Positions 20,473-29,837 of a stretch of 38,013 bases of DNA are shown piece by piece. The notes beneath the pieces were generated by a model. That model was given only the letters and a program-made list of their open reading frames with translations. It was not told the origin of the DNA and made no database searches. The translations under genes were made by a program, and so were the position numbers. This stretch comes from Candidatus Nezhaarchaeota archaeon WYZ-LMO8 (GTDB taxonomy: Archaea > Thermoproteota > Methanomethylicia > Nezhaarchaeales > WYZ-LMO8): positions 1 to 38,013 of the forward strand of contig QNVF01000008.1 in assembly GCA_004347965.1 (NCBI GenBank), in the 5' to 3' direction. The stretch's first letter is position 1; every line of letters begins with the position of its first letter.

Positions 20473-20661
20473 ATGTTTAGAGCTGTTTCATGCACGTTCT
20501 GTGGAAAGAACATTGTTCCCGGAACTGGGCTAATGTACGTTAAGAACGATGGAACCATATTGTACTTTTGCTCAAGTAAGTGTAAGAAGAATATGATTAA
20601 ACTGAGGAGGGATCCTGCTAAGCTTAAGTGGTGCAAGAAGACCAGAAAGGTGTACAAATGA
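20473..20661 (+). CDS. rpl24e: Ribosomal protein eL24
   Basis: [56 protein letters not shown]. Confidence 0.94.
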   Translation: MFRAVSCTFCGKNIVPGTGLMYVKNDGTILYFCSSKCKKNMIKLRRDPAKLKWCKKTRKVYK

Positions 20662-21110
20662 TGGGCATCGAGAGGACCTTGATAATAGTCAAGCCTGGAG
20701 CCGTCGTGAGGGGGCTCGTGGGGGAAGTTCTATCAAGGCTTGAGAGGAAGGGGTTAAAGATAGTAGGCTTGAAGATGATGAAGATGACTAGGGAGAAAGC
20801 GGAAGAGCTTTACTCGGTTCATAAGGGCAAGCACTTCTACGAAGAACTCATCAACTACATAACCTCCGCTCCGGTAGTCATTGGGGTGGTTGAGGGAGAT
20901 GATGCTATTCATGTGGTTAGAAGGATGATAGGTCCAACGAACCCCAAGGAGGCGCCACCTGGAACCATTAGAGGAGATTATGGATTATCAATAACCCAGA
21001 ACATAATTCATGCATCTGACAGCAAGGAAAGTGCTGATAGGGAGATCAAGATTTTCTTTGATGAGGAGGAGCTGTGCAGCTACTCGAGAGCTGATGAGCT
21101 TTGGCTTTAA
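20658..21110 (+). CDS. ndk: Nucleoside diphosphate kinase
   Basis: [37 protein letters not shown]...[43 protein letters not shown]. Confidence 0.95.
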   Translation: MMGIERTLIIVKPGAVVRGLVGEVLSRLERKGLKIVGLKMMKMTREKAEELYSVHKGKHFYEELINYITSAPVVIGVVEGDDAIHVVRRMIGPTNPKEAPPGTIRGDYGLSITQNIIHASDSKESADREIKIFFDEEELCSYSRADELWL

Positions 21111-21198
21111 AGGCATTAGAGGTCTTCTAATCGACAAGTTAAAGAGCGTACTCTTCGGTTTTCATCACGCTAAACTATTTGAGAGGAGGTGTCATGTT

Positions 21199-23022
21199 GT
21201 GAGTAGCGTAGAGAGTAAGAGGATTAGGTCGCCAATACTTTGCGTACTGGGGCATGTTGACGTTGGGAAGACGCTTCTCCTAGACAAGATTAGAGGTACT
21301 GCAACGATGTTTAGGGAAGTTGGGGCCATGATGCAGCGCTCTTCAGGGGGCGCTGCATGGTAGACCCAACACATTGGAGCTTCTTTCCTGCCTTGGTCTG
21401 CTCTTGAGAAGATATGTGGTCCATTACTTAAGAGTATAAGTGTTGAGATTAAGATACCTGGCTTCTTGGTCATTGATACTCCAGGTCATGAGGTCTTCGT
21501 TAACTTGAGGAGGAGAGGAGGCTCGATAGCTGACATGGCTATTCTGGTTATAGACATCCTTGAAGGGTTTGAGGAGATAACTTATGAGTGTTTGGAGATC
21601 CTGAAGGCTAGGAAGACCCCATTTGTGGTTGCTGCAAACAAGATAGATAAGATACCTGGATGGGTTGAGAACGAGTTTAAGCCTTTCATTGAGACAATAA
21701 AGCTGCAGCCTCCTCACGTTCAAAAGAGGCTTGATGAGCTCGTCTACAACATAGTTGCTAAGTTTGAAGAGTTGGGATTCCAAGCTGATAGATATGATAG
21801 GATAAGGGACTTCACGAGGACTGTAGCTATAATACCTACCAGCGCTAAGACTGGAGAGGGCATACCAGATCTTTTACTTGTCTTAGCTGGCTTATCTCAA
21901 AGATACATGTTAAAGAGGCTCTACGTTGAGGAATCAACGGCTAAGGGGGTAGTGCTTGAGTGCAGGGAGCTACCAGGCTTGGGTACGGTAGCTGACGTGA
22001 TAATCTACGATGGCATATTAAGAAAGGATGACACGATAGTGCTTGGCGGGCTCAAGGATCCCATAGTTACTAAGATCAGAAGCTTACTAATGCCTAAGCC
22101 AATGGATGAGATGAGGGATCCTGAGGATAAGTTCAAGAGCATTGATGAAGTTACGGCAGCTGCTGGTGTGAGGATTGTAGCTCATGGGCTTGATGAAGCC
22201 GTAGCTGGAAGCCCCCTATTTTCAGCGAGAAGTCAAGCTGAGATAGAGATGGCCATAAAGCAGGTATTTGAGGAGATGGCGAAGATCAGGATAACAACAG
22301 ACATCACTGGAGTTGTAGTCAAAGCTGACACACTAGGTTCTCTTGAAGCGCTGGTGCTAAAACTGCAGGAGCATGGCGTTCCGGTAAGGCTTGCTGATGT
22401 AGGTAAGATATCTAAGAGGGATGTGGTGGAAGCCTCCATAACGAGGGAGAAGAACCCGCACTATGGTGTGATTTTGGCGTTCAATGTAGGCATAAACCCT
22501 GATGCCGAACAGGAAGTAGAAAGTAGGGGTATACCGGTCTTCAGGAGCAACGTCATCTACAGGCTGATAGATGAGTACTTAGAATGGACCAAGAAGAGGA
22601 TGGAGGAGGAACGTAGACAGACTCTATCCTCCCTAATACTGCCAGGTAAAGCGCAGATACTAAAGGGCTACGTCTTCAGGAGGAGCGACCCAGCAATAGT
22701 TGGAGTCGAAATATTGACTGGAAGGTTGAGACCAGGATATCCATTAATGAACTCTAAAGGTAGGAGACTCGGTGTGATAATGCAGATACAGGAGCAGAAG
22801 AAGAGTTTAAGTGAGGCTGTAGCTAGACAAGCTGTTGCAATATCGATTAAGGGTGACGTGATAATAGGTAGGCAAGTCGATGAAGGAGATTACATCTACG
22901 TTGACGTACCCCCGGAGCACGTAAGGATATTGAAGGAGAAGTTCTTGGATCAATTATCGAAGGAAGAGCTTGAGCTCCTCGATGAAATAGTTAAAATGAG
23001 AAAAGCTGCTGGTAGATACTAG
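21199..23022 (+). CDS. infB: Translation initiation factor aIF5B (IF-2-like), interrupted by a small hairpin intron-like insert
   Basis: 5' part from GTG 21199: [44 protein letters not shown]; 3' part from 21364: [65 protein letters not shown]... to stop at 23022. The insert 21331-21363 carries an in-frame TAG. Confidence 0.93.
21331..21363 (+). other. Putative 33-nt archaeal BHB-type intron in aIF5B
   Basis: ATGCAGCGC-tcttcagggg-GCGCTGCAT (9-bp perfect stem, 21331-21339/21350-21358) followed by GGTAG. Flanking exons pair GTTGGG/CCCAAC, and CCAT/ATGG can form a 4-bp central helix with GAT and TAG/AGA bulges. Excision gives REVGAM-TQHIGAS. The junction is ambiguous by up to 2 nt (shared GA). 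Confidence 0.75.
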
Positions 23023-23080
23023 TCGTGCTCGACGACCTCAAAGTTTTTAGCTAAGTCGTAGAGTGTGTTCATGCTAAGGG

Positions 23081-23452
23081 GTGAAAGTAACGCCCGAGTT
23101 TAAAGTGGTTGTATCTGATCCATCAACTGGAAAAGCTCAGCAAGTAACTGTTAGCGGACCACAAGCAAATGCATTGATAGGTCTCAGGATAGGAGACGAG
23201 GTGGACGGTGCATTGATTGGAGTGCCCGGAGTAAGGCTTGTAATTAAAGGAGGAAGTGATAGAAGCGGAGCTCCTATGAGAGCTGATCTTCCAGGTCCTG
23301 TAAAGCGAAGATTACTGCTAAGTCAGGGTCCAGGATTTAGGCCAACGAGAAAGGGTTTGAGGAAGAGGAAGCTTGTCAGAGGAAACACGGTATCTGAGGA
23401 CATAGTTCAGATTAACATGGTTATAAAGCGTGAGGAGGTTAAGCATGGCTGA
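23081..23452 (+). CDS. rps6e: Ribosomal protein eS6
   Basis: [82 protein letters not shown]. Confidence 0.94.
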   Translation: MKVTPEFKVVVSDPSTGKAQQVTVSGPQANALIGLRIGDEVDGALIGVPGVRLVIKGGSDRSGAPMRADLPGPVKRRLLLSQGPGFRPTRKGLRKRKLVRGNTVSEDIVQINMVIKREEVKHG

Positions 23453-24733
23453 AGAGTGGATGAAGAGACAAGCTGAACTTAACATCGGTACAACGGGTCA
23501 CGTAGATCACGGGAAGACGACCTTGACTTGGGCTCTATCTGGAGTATGGGCTTCGAGACACTCTGAGGAGCTAAGGAGAGGGATAACTATTAAGCTGGGT
23601 TATGCAGATACAATCGTGTTGAAGTGCCCTAAGTGCCCACCTCCACAATGCTACACAACTTATGCCCTATCAGGAAGTACATGTAAGCATTGTGGATCTA
23701 AACTAGAGTTTGTTAGGAAGTACTCATTCGTAGACTGCCCTGGACACGAGATTGCACGCCCATAGCGGGCGTGCAACGTGATATGCTAATGGCTACAATG
23801 CTTGCAGGAGCAACGATGTTCGATGGCGCCATACTGGTAATAGATGCTACGGTTCCATGCCCTCAACCTCAAACGCGAGAGCACTTAAAGGCTCTTGAGA
23901 TAATGGACGTGAAGAACGTAGTAGTAGTGCAGAACAAGATTGAGGTTGTCCCGAAGGAGAAGGTTATAGAGAACTATCGTCAAATAAGGGAGTTTCTAAA
24001 GGACACGATGTTGCACGATGCACCGATAATCCCAATATCTGCGCTTCACAAAGCAAACCTCGACGTCCTAATAGAGACCATTGAGGAGAAGATTCCAACA
24101 CCAAAGAGGGATCCATCGAAACCTCTTAGAGCACTGATAGCTAGGTCCTTCGATGTAAATAGGCCTGGAACCCCTCCACAAGAGCTTAAGGGTGGTGTTT
24201 TGGGTGGATCTATAATTCAAGGAGTGGCCAAAGTTGGTGAGGAGATCGAGATAAGGCCTGGAATTAGAGTGGAGAAGGGTGGAGGAAGAGTCGAGTACGA
24301 GCCTCTATTCACTGAAATAGTTAGTTTAAAGGCTGGCGATGTCGAGGTGGAGGAAGCTAGACCAGGAGGCTTAGTAGGTTTTGGCACTCTCCTAGATCCA
24401 TCACTCACAAAGGCTGATTCTCTCGCAGGTAACATTATAGGCAAGCCGGGCACCCTACCACCAACGTTATCAGATCTTGAGTTGGAGACCTTCCTTTTCG
24501 AGAGAGCAGTAGGCACAGTAGATATGGTGAAGGTTGAAAACATAAGGCCTAATGAGGTCTTAATGATAAATGTTGGTACCACAACAACTCTTGGAGTCGT
24601 GGTTAAGGCGTCTAAGGACGTAGTTTCCATCAGGCTACGAAGACCAGTATGCGCTGAGCCGAAAACTAGAGTGGCTATAAGTCGGCAGATAGCTGGTAGG
24701 TTTAGGTTAATAGGTTATGGGATAATAAGGTAG
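23445..24733 (+). CDS. eif2g: Translation initiation factor aIF2 subunit gamma, interrupted by a small hairpin intron-like insert
   Basis: 5' part [55 protein letters not shown]...[10 protein letters not shown]; 3' part (M)[55 protein letters not shown]... to stop 24733, in a different frame. The track's GTG start at 23771 is an artefact. Confidence 0.93.
23751..23782 (+). other. Putative 32-nt archaeal BHB/BHL-type intron in aIF2gamma
   Basis: TTGCACGCCC-ATAGC-GGGCGTGCAA (10-bp perfect stem, 23752-23761/23767-23776), 4-bp helix CACG (23745-23748)/CGTG (23777-23780), 3-nt bulges AG^A and AT^A. Cutting after nt 2 of each bulge removes 32 nt and joins CAC GAG to ATG CTA ATG = PGHE-M-LMATML, restoring frame. 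Confidence 0.8.
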
Positions 24734-24763
24734 TAATGCTGGAGGGACTACGTATTAGTTAAG

Positions 24764-25150
24764 GTGCTCTTCGACACAAACCTATTGATGGCTGCATTTG
24801 AAAGACCTGTAGATGTCATTAGAAGAGTCGAGGAGCTACTTGAAGCTAAGATTGAACCCATAATCTTGAAGGCGCAGCTTCAGGAGCTTGAGAAGATAGC
24901 CTTATCTGAGAAGAGGTGGAAGGCTTCTAGGATGGCTCGTGCAGTCTTGGATTACGTTAGGTTCAAGTTTAAGGTCATTGAGGGTTGTGGAGAGAGCGTT
25001 GACGACGCCATAGTTGAAGCTGCTAAGCGAGAAGGCTGCATCGTAGCTACTAATGACAGAGAGCTGCGAAGAAGGCTTCGAAGCATTGGTTTGGGCGTGA
25101 TATACATGAAGGGTGATGGAAGGTTTGAACTGGAAGGTTACCAGCCTTAG
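24764..25150 (+). CDS. PIN-domain nuclease (FCF1/Nob1-like family)
   Basis: LFDTNLLMAAFE...LEKIALSEKRWKASRMARAVLDYVRFKFKVIEG...DDAIVEAAKREGCIVATNDRELRRRLRS; conserved position between aIF2gamma and rpoE1. Confidence 0.85.
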   Translation: MLFDTNLLMAAFERPVDVIRRVEELLEAKIEPIILKAQLQELEKIALSEKRWKASRMARAVLDYVRFKFKVIEGCGESVDDAIVEAAKREGCIVATNDRELRRRLRSIGLGVIYMKGDGRFELEGYQP

Positions 25151-25234
25151 CGTGAACGCAAAAAGTTTAATACAAAAGGATTGATGTCTCTAAACCACAC
25201 AATGCTCTGTGAATGATTGCATGGTGAAGAGCTC

Positions 25235-25813
25235 ATGTACTACTTAGCTACCATCTCTGATGAAGTTAGGATCCCGCCCAACCGATTTAATGAAAAGCTT
25301 GAGGATGTTGCTTTTGATAGCTTGAGGAGCATGTATGAGGGAGTGGTGATAAAGGGGCTTGGATTGATAGTTGCAATATTAGGGGTTAAGGTTTCCCCTG
25401 TAGGTAAGATTGTGCCGGGCGATGGAGCAACATATCATAAGGCTAAGTTCGAAGCTCTCGTCTACGCCCCCATCGAGGGGGAGGTAGTTGAAGGAGAGGT
25501 AGTTGAGGTAGTTGATTTTGGAGCTTTTGTTAGGATAGGACCGATTGATGGGCTGGTGCACATATCTCAGGTGGCCGACGACTACATATCCTTTGACAAG
25601 AAGAAGGGCGAGCTTCTGTGTAAACAGGCTAGGAGGAAGCTGTCGAGAGGCGATAGCGTAAGGGCAAGGATTGTAACTGTTAGCATGAGTGGTATGAGGT
25701 TGAATGAAATTAAGGTTGGGTTGACAATGAGGCAACCGTTCTTAGGAAAGATAGATTGGATCATCGAGGACTTAAAGAAGGAGAAGGCTCCAACCAAGGT
25801 GAAGGAGAAGTGA
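25235..25813 (+). CDS. rpoE1: RNA polymerase subunit E' (Rpb7-like)
   Basis: MYYLATISDEVRIPPNRFNEKLEDVAFDSLRSMYEGVVIKGLGLIVAILGV... S1 domain 'VEVVDFGAFVRIGPIDGLVHISQV'. Confidence 0.94.
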   Translation: MYYLATISDEVRIPPNRFNEKLEDVAFDSLRSMYEGVVIKGLGLIVAILGVKVSPVGKIVPGDGATYHKAKFEALVYAPIEGEVVEGEVVEVVDFGAFVRIGPIDGLVHISQVADDYISFDKKKGELLCKQARRKLSRGDSVRARIVTVSMSGMRLNEIKVGLTMRQPFLGKIDWIIEDLKKEKAPTKVKEK

Positions 25814-26019
25814 GTAAGAGGACTACTGCTAGATTTAAATGCTGCTTAAGGTGCAAAGCTCTCCTTACAAGCCAAGCCAACATATGTCCTAACTGCAAGT
25901 CAAGCGACTTCACCTTCGATTGGAACGGGCTCGTAGTAGTCTTCGATCCTGAGACCTCCGTAATAGCTAAGGTCCTAAACATAACGAAGCCCGGCAGGTA
26001 CGCCATCAAGTGTAGGTGA
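25810..26019 (+). CDS. spt4: Transcription elongation factor Spt4 (RpoE'')
   Basis: RFKCCLRCKALLTSQANICPNCKSSDFTFDWNGLVVVFDPETSVIAKVLNITKPGRYAIKCR. Confidence 0.92.
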   Translation: MSKRTTARFKCCLRCKALLTSQANICPNCKSSDFTFDWNGLVVVFDPETSVIAKVLNITKPGRYAIKCR

Positions 26020-26570
26020 AGAGCTTGAAGATAAGGGCGTTTAAGATAGATGAGGACCTAAGGAGGGAGTTAGGCAAGCCTTGGGGGCTCGTGGTAACCA
26101 ATAATGAGGTGGAGTCTGGAAGGCTTGAGGAGATATTGAATCAAATGAGCCCCCACATGATAATAACCGTAGGGGATGTGACCACCCACACCTTTCTTGA
26201 GAGGGGTATAAGACCTAGAGTGGCGATAGTAGACATGAAGACCTTGAGAGGCCCCTATCAAGCTGATTTTGCTGAGAAGATGAAGATGGTTTGTGAAGTG
26301 GTTAATCCACCGGGTCACATAGTCTCCACCATGGTGGAGCACGTGAAGGAAGCTATCGATGAGGGAGGGTTCATACTAGTTAAGGGAGAGGAGGATCTCC
26401 TCGTCATCCCATCAATAATCGCATCGCCGGAGGGAGCCGTGATAGCTTATGGTCAGCCGGGTGTAGGGGTTGTGTTAATAAAGGTGGATAAAGATAAGAG
26501 GGAGAAGGCTAGGGAGTTGCTAAGATCCATGAGGGAGGTAGAGCTTGATGTTGATGCAGTACCAGGTTAA
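26016..26570 (+). CDS. GTP-dependent dephospho-CoA kinase (DUF359)
   Basis: LRRELGKPWG...ITVGDVTTHTFLERGIRPRVAIVDMKTLRGP...VKGEEDLLVIPSIIASPEGAVIAYGQPGVGVVLIKV. Confidence 0.9.
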   Translation: MKSLKIRAFKIDEDLRRELGKPWGLVVTNNEVESGRLEEILNQMSPHMIITVGDVTTHTFLERGIRPRVAIVDMKTLRGPYQADFAEKMKMVCEVVNPPGHIVSTMVEHVKEAIDEGGFILVKGEEDLLVIPSIIASPEGAVIAYGQPGVGVVLIKVDKDKREKARELLRSMREVELDVDAVPG

Positions 26571-26892
26571 GGTCTTGAGGGACGTGGAGAACAAGGTTCT
26601 AAATAGGAGGGAGCTCATCCTCCGCATACATCACGCTAATACGAGAACCCCGACGAGAGCTGAAGTGAGGGAGCTTGCCTCCTCAATGTTCAGTGCTCCA
26701 CAGAACTTAATAGTAGTGAGGAGCTTAAAGACCATCACCGGCACCAACGTTACTGAGGCCCACGTCCACATATACCGTGACGAGAAGACGTTAGAGGAAG
26801 TTGAGCCAAAGCACGTAAAGATTAGGAACTTCGGAAAGAGGGAGGAGGAAAAGGAGGAAGGGAAGAGGGCTGAGAAGAAAGGAAGAAAATGA
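26554..26892 (+). CDS. rps24e: Ribosomal protein eS24
   Basis: YQVKVLRDVENKVLNRRELILRIHHANTRTPTRAEVRELASSMFSAPQNLIVVRSLKTITGTNVTEAHVHIYRDEKTL. Confidence 0.93.
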   Translation: MQYQVKVLRDVENKVLNRRELILRIHHANTRTPTRAEVRELASSMFSAPQNLIVVRSLKTITGTNVTEAHVHIYRDEKTLEEVEPKHVKIRNFGKREEEKEEGKRAEKKGRK

Positions 26893-26902
26893 GTGAGGGC
26901 TA

Positions 26903-27895
26903 TTGGCGCGTAGGGTCGTAGTGTTAGGTATAGAGTCGACTGCCCACACATTTGGGTGTGGAATTGTAGACTCAAGCGGCAACATCTTGGCAAACGTCAA
27001 CAACACGTACATTCCAGCTAAAGGTGGGATACATCCTAGAGAGAGCGCTCAGCACCACTCAGACGTAGCTCCAAGAGTAATAAGGACGGCCTTGAGCGAA
27101 GCGAAGCTTAGCATGGACCAGGTGGATGCCATAGCAGTCTCCCTAGGGCCTGGACTTGGACCTTGCCTTAGAGTTGGTGCTACAATATGTAGGGCCTTGG
27201 CCGTCGCCTACGATAAGCCTCTCATTCCAGTAAACCATGCTGTAGCTCACATAGAGATAGCTAAGTTGACAACTGGCTTCAAGGATCCACTCATAGTCTT
27301 CGTATCCGGCGGAAACACGATAATAGCAGCCTACTCTGATGGTAGGTATAGGGTGTTCGGGGAAACGCTCGACATAGCTTTAGGCAATCTCCTCGACGCC
27401 TTCGCTAGAGAAGCTCATCTCCCACACCCCGGTGGACCGAGAGTAGAGGAGCTAGCAAAGAAGGGTGAGAGGCTGCTTAAGCTCCCCTACATAGTTAAGG
27501 GGCAGGACGTCTCTTATTCGGGGCTTTTAACAGCTGCGGTTAAGCTTCTGAGTGAGGGCCATAGAATTGAGGACTTATGCTACAGCTTGCAGGAGTACGC
27601 GTTCTCAATGCTGGCTGAAGTAGCTGAGAGAGCACTTGCCTACACGGAGAAGAAGGAGCTGGTCTTAACTGGAGGTGTGGCTGCCAACAGCGAGCTTCAG
27701 AGGAAGTTGATGATGGTCGCAGAAGAGCACAACGCGAAGTTCGGAGTCGTACCTAAAGCTCTTTCTGGAGATAACGGTGCAATGATAGCTTGGACAGGAG
27801 TTCTCGCGTATGTTCATGGGGTTACGATCAACGTGGAGAAAAGCTACGTGAAGCCTCGGTGGAGGCTCGATGAGGTCGATATACCTTGGATTTGA
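26903..27895 (+). CDS. kae1: KEOPS complex subunit Kae1 (tRNA t6A biosynthesis)
   Basis: VLGIESTAHTFGCGIVDSSG...HHSDVAPRVIRTAL...PVNHAVAHIEIAKL...VLTGGVAANSELQRKL. Confidence 0.95.
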   Translation: MARRVVVLGIESTAHTFGCGIVDSSGNILANVNNTYIPAKGGIHPRESAQHHSDVAPRVIRTALSEAKLSMDQVDAIAVSLGPGLGPCLRVGATICRALAVAYDKPLIPVNHAVAHIEIAKLTTGFKDPLIVFVSGGNTIIAAYSDGRYRVFGETLDIALGNLLDAFAREAHLPHPGGPRVEELAKKGERLLKLPYIVKGQDVSYSGLLTAAVKLLSEGHRIEDLCYSLQEYAFSMLAEVAERALAYTEKKELVLTGGVAANSELQRKLMMVAEEHNAKFGVVPKALSGDNGAMIAWTGVLAYVHGVTINVEKSYVKPRWRLDEVDIPWI

Positions 27896-28538
27896 GGGGA
27901 AGATTATAAAGAAGGGGGCTGAAGCAGAGCTCTACTTAATAGACTTCTTAGGAATACCAGCGATATTGAAGAAGAGGATTCCCAAGCCTTATAGAGCTAA
28001 GGAGCTTGATGCTCACATAAGGAGGATGAGGACTTCACACGAAGTCACAATGATGTTTCACGCTAGAGTTTGCGGTGTCCCAGTTCCAGCCATCTACGAT
28101 GTTGACCCCGACGAGGGCGTCATAATAATGGAGTACATACCTGGACCGACGCTCAAGGAGATGACGTTGAAGGATTACGAGGTCTCATCGATCTTTAAGT
28201 TGGTTGGCTTCTACGTAGGTAAGATGCACCTCAACAACATAGTTCACGGAGACTTAACAACTGCAAACATAATTGTCCCAGAACCTGAGAAGCCATTCTT
28301 CGTGGACTTCGGCTTAGCAGAAAGGACTGGAGAGCTTGAAGCCATAGGGACTGACGTGCACTTGATGCTGAGAGCTCTTGAAAGCACTCACTACAGCAAG
28401 GTGAAGGAGCTCTTCAATGCCTTCTTAAGAGGCTATAGAGAGATCATGGGCGGTAAAGTAGAGAACGTCTTAAAGAAGGTACAAGAGATAAGGAGGAGAG
28501 GAAGGTACGTTGAGGAGAGGAGAGCTAAGATTCATTGA
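27870..28538 (+). CDS. bud32: KEOPS complex kinase Bud32
   Basis: KKGAEAELYLIDFLGIPAILKKRIPKPYRAKELDAHIRRMRTSHEVTMMFHARVCGVPVPAIYDVD...IVHGDLTTANIIV...FVDFGLAE. Confidence 0.95.
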   Translation: MRSIYLGFEGKIIKKGAEAELYLIDFLGIPAILKKRIPKPYRAKELDAHIRRMRTSHEVTMMFHARVCGVPVPAIYDVDPDEGVIIMEYIPGPTLKEMTLKDYEVSSIFKLVGFYVGKMHLNNIVHGDLTTANIIVPEPEKPFFVDFGLAERTGELEAIGTDVHLMLRALESTHYSKVKELFNAFLRGYREIMGGKVENVLKKVQEIRRRGRYVEERRAKIH

Positions 28539-29274
28539 CGTTCACTGCCACCTACACGATGATGCCTTCGATCACGATAGAGACGAGGTTGTTAAGAGAG
28601 CTCTGAAGAGCGGTGTTGAGGCCATCGTAACCTCATCTCTAAGCCTAATGGACCTTAAGAAGGCTCTAGAAGTAGCTAGGGAACATGGGAGCGTTAAGGT
28701 AGCTGCTGGCTTCGATCCTCTAAACCTATCAATCGAGGAAGCTGAAGAGCTAGCGCACGCAGTGAAGAGGATTAGCAGTGAGATAGTAGCTGTAGGAGAA
28801 GTTGGCTTAGACTACTTCTCCGTGAGGGGCAAGGATCGAGAAAAGCAGATCGAGGTTTTCAGGTTCTGGATAAACATCGCTTCAGAGCTGAAGTTACCAT
28901 TGATTGTGCACTCAAGAAGCGCTGGAAAGTACGCAATCGAGATCCTAATTAGAGAGGGCTACGACAGGGTTTTAATGCACGCTTTTGATGGTAGCAGTGG
29001 TTGGGCTTTAAAGGGGGCTTCGAAGGGCTTCTTGTTCTCAATACCTCCATCGATCGTTAGATCTCAGCAGAAAATCAAGCTGGTGAGGGCAGTCCCAATA
29101 GATTACTTAGCTGTTGAAAGCGATGCTCCAGTACTCGGTCCAGAAGCTGCAGTGAGAAACGAGCCTTCAAATGTTGTAGTCGCTGCCGCCAAGATAGCTG
29201 AGATTAAGAAGATTGATTTAGCTGAAGCGTGTGAGATATTGTACTCGAACTCTAAGAGCTTCTTTAAGTTCTAG
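28510..29274 (+). CDS. TatD-family metal-dependent hydrolase
   Basis: IDVHCHLHDDAFDHDRDEVVKRALKSGVEAIVTSS...AVGEVGLDYF...LPLIVHSRSAGKYAIEIL...LAVESDAPVLGPE. Confidence 0.9.
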   Translation: MRRGELRFIDVHCHLHDDAFDHDRDEVVKRALKSGVEAIVTSSLSLMDLKKALEVAREHGSVKVAAGFDPLNLSIEEAEELAHAVKRISSEIVAVGEVGLDYFSVRGKDREKQIEVFRFWINIASELKLPLIVHSRSAGKYAIEILIREGYDRVLMHAFDGSSGWALKGASKGFLFSIPPSIVRSQQKIKLVRAVPIDYLAVESDAPVLGPEAAVRNEPSNVVVAAAKIAEIKKIDLAEACEILYSNSKSFFKF

Positions 29275-29275
29275 C

Positions 29276-29725
29276 TTAGAAGATTATCTTGTCCTCCTCC
29301 TTTATTGTGCGGAGGACGACCATGGTCTGAGTTGACGTAATACCCTCTATCTCTCCAATCTTGTCTATTATTTTAGCTAGACTATCTCTATCACTAGCCC
29401 TGATCTTTAAGACTGCGTAGTACTCGCCCGTCACGTCGTAGACCTCGTAGACGTCTTCCATTGAGGCCACCTTCTTTAAAGCCTCCTTGTATTTTACTGG
29501 GTCAGCTCTCACTAGAACTATGGCTGTGAGGCCCTTCCCAACCTTCACAGGATCAACGATAGCTCTAAAGCTCTTAATGACCCCTAGCTTCTTAAGCTTC
29601 TGAACTCGAAGGTGGACTGTTGCTTCACTCACACCAACACTAGAAGCTATCTTAGAGAATGGAGTCCTTGCATTCTCTTGAAGCATCCTGAGGATTTTCA
29701 AATCTATTTCATCGATCCTCTCCAT
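29276..29725 (-). CDS. Lrp/AsnC family transcriptional regulator
   Basis: IDEIDLKILRMLQENARTPFSKIASSVGVSEATVHLRVQKLKKLGVIKSFRAIVDPVKVG. Confidence 0.92.
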   Translation of the reverse strand: MERIDEIDLKILRMLQENARTPFSKIASSVGVSEATVHLRVQKLKKLGVIKSFRAIVDPVKVGKGLTAIVLVRADPVKYKEALKKVASMEDVYEVYDVTGEYYAVLKIRASDRDSLAKIIDKIGEIEGITSTQTMVVLRTIKEEDKIIF

Positions 29726-29837
29726 AGATCCTCAGACCCCAAATCGACTTACTCTAAAGAACTTATTGAAGAATATCAGTTATAAGGTTTAAACAAGGCC
29801 TCCTTGAAACCTTAATAGCTTACACCCCTAAATAATT

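Noticed and set aside
21331-21363. TAG in aIF5B (and in aIF2gamma) as pyrrolysine or stop-codon readthrough
   Set aside because: Readthrough in aIF5B would insert 11 non-homologous residues in switch I. The aIF2gamma insert is also frameshifted, which readthrough cannot fix. Excision restores both consensus sequences.
23751-23782. Sequencing or assembly indel as the cause of the aIF2gamma/aIF5B disruptions
   Set aside because: Perfect 9-10 bp palindromic inserts of 32-33 nt at conserved motifs are not typical homopolymer or single-base errors. Raw reads should still be checked.
24217-24630. Antisense ORFs in the track (e.g. 24217-24630 -, 32566-32835 +, 36901-37290 +, 34118-34474 +)
   Set aside because: They lie wholly inside well-identified genes on the other strand, are Ser/Thr/Pro-rich low-information translations, and show no recognisable family.
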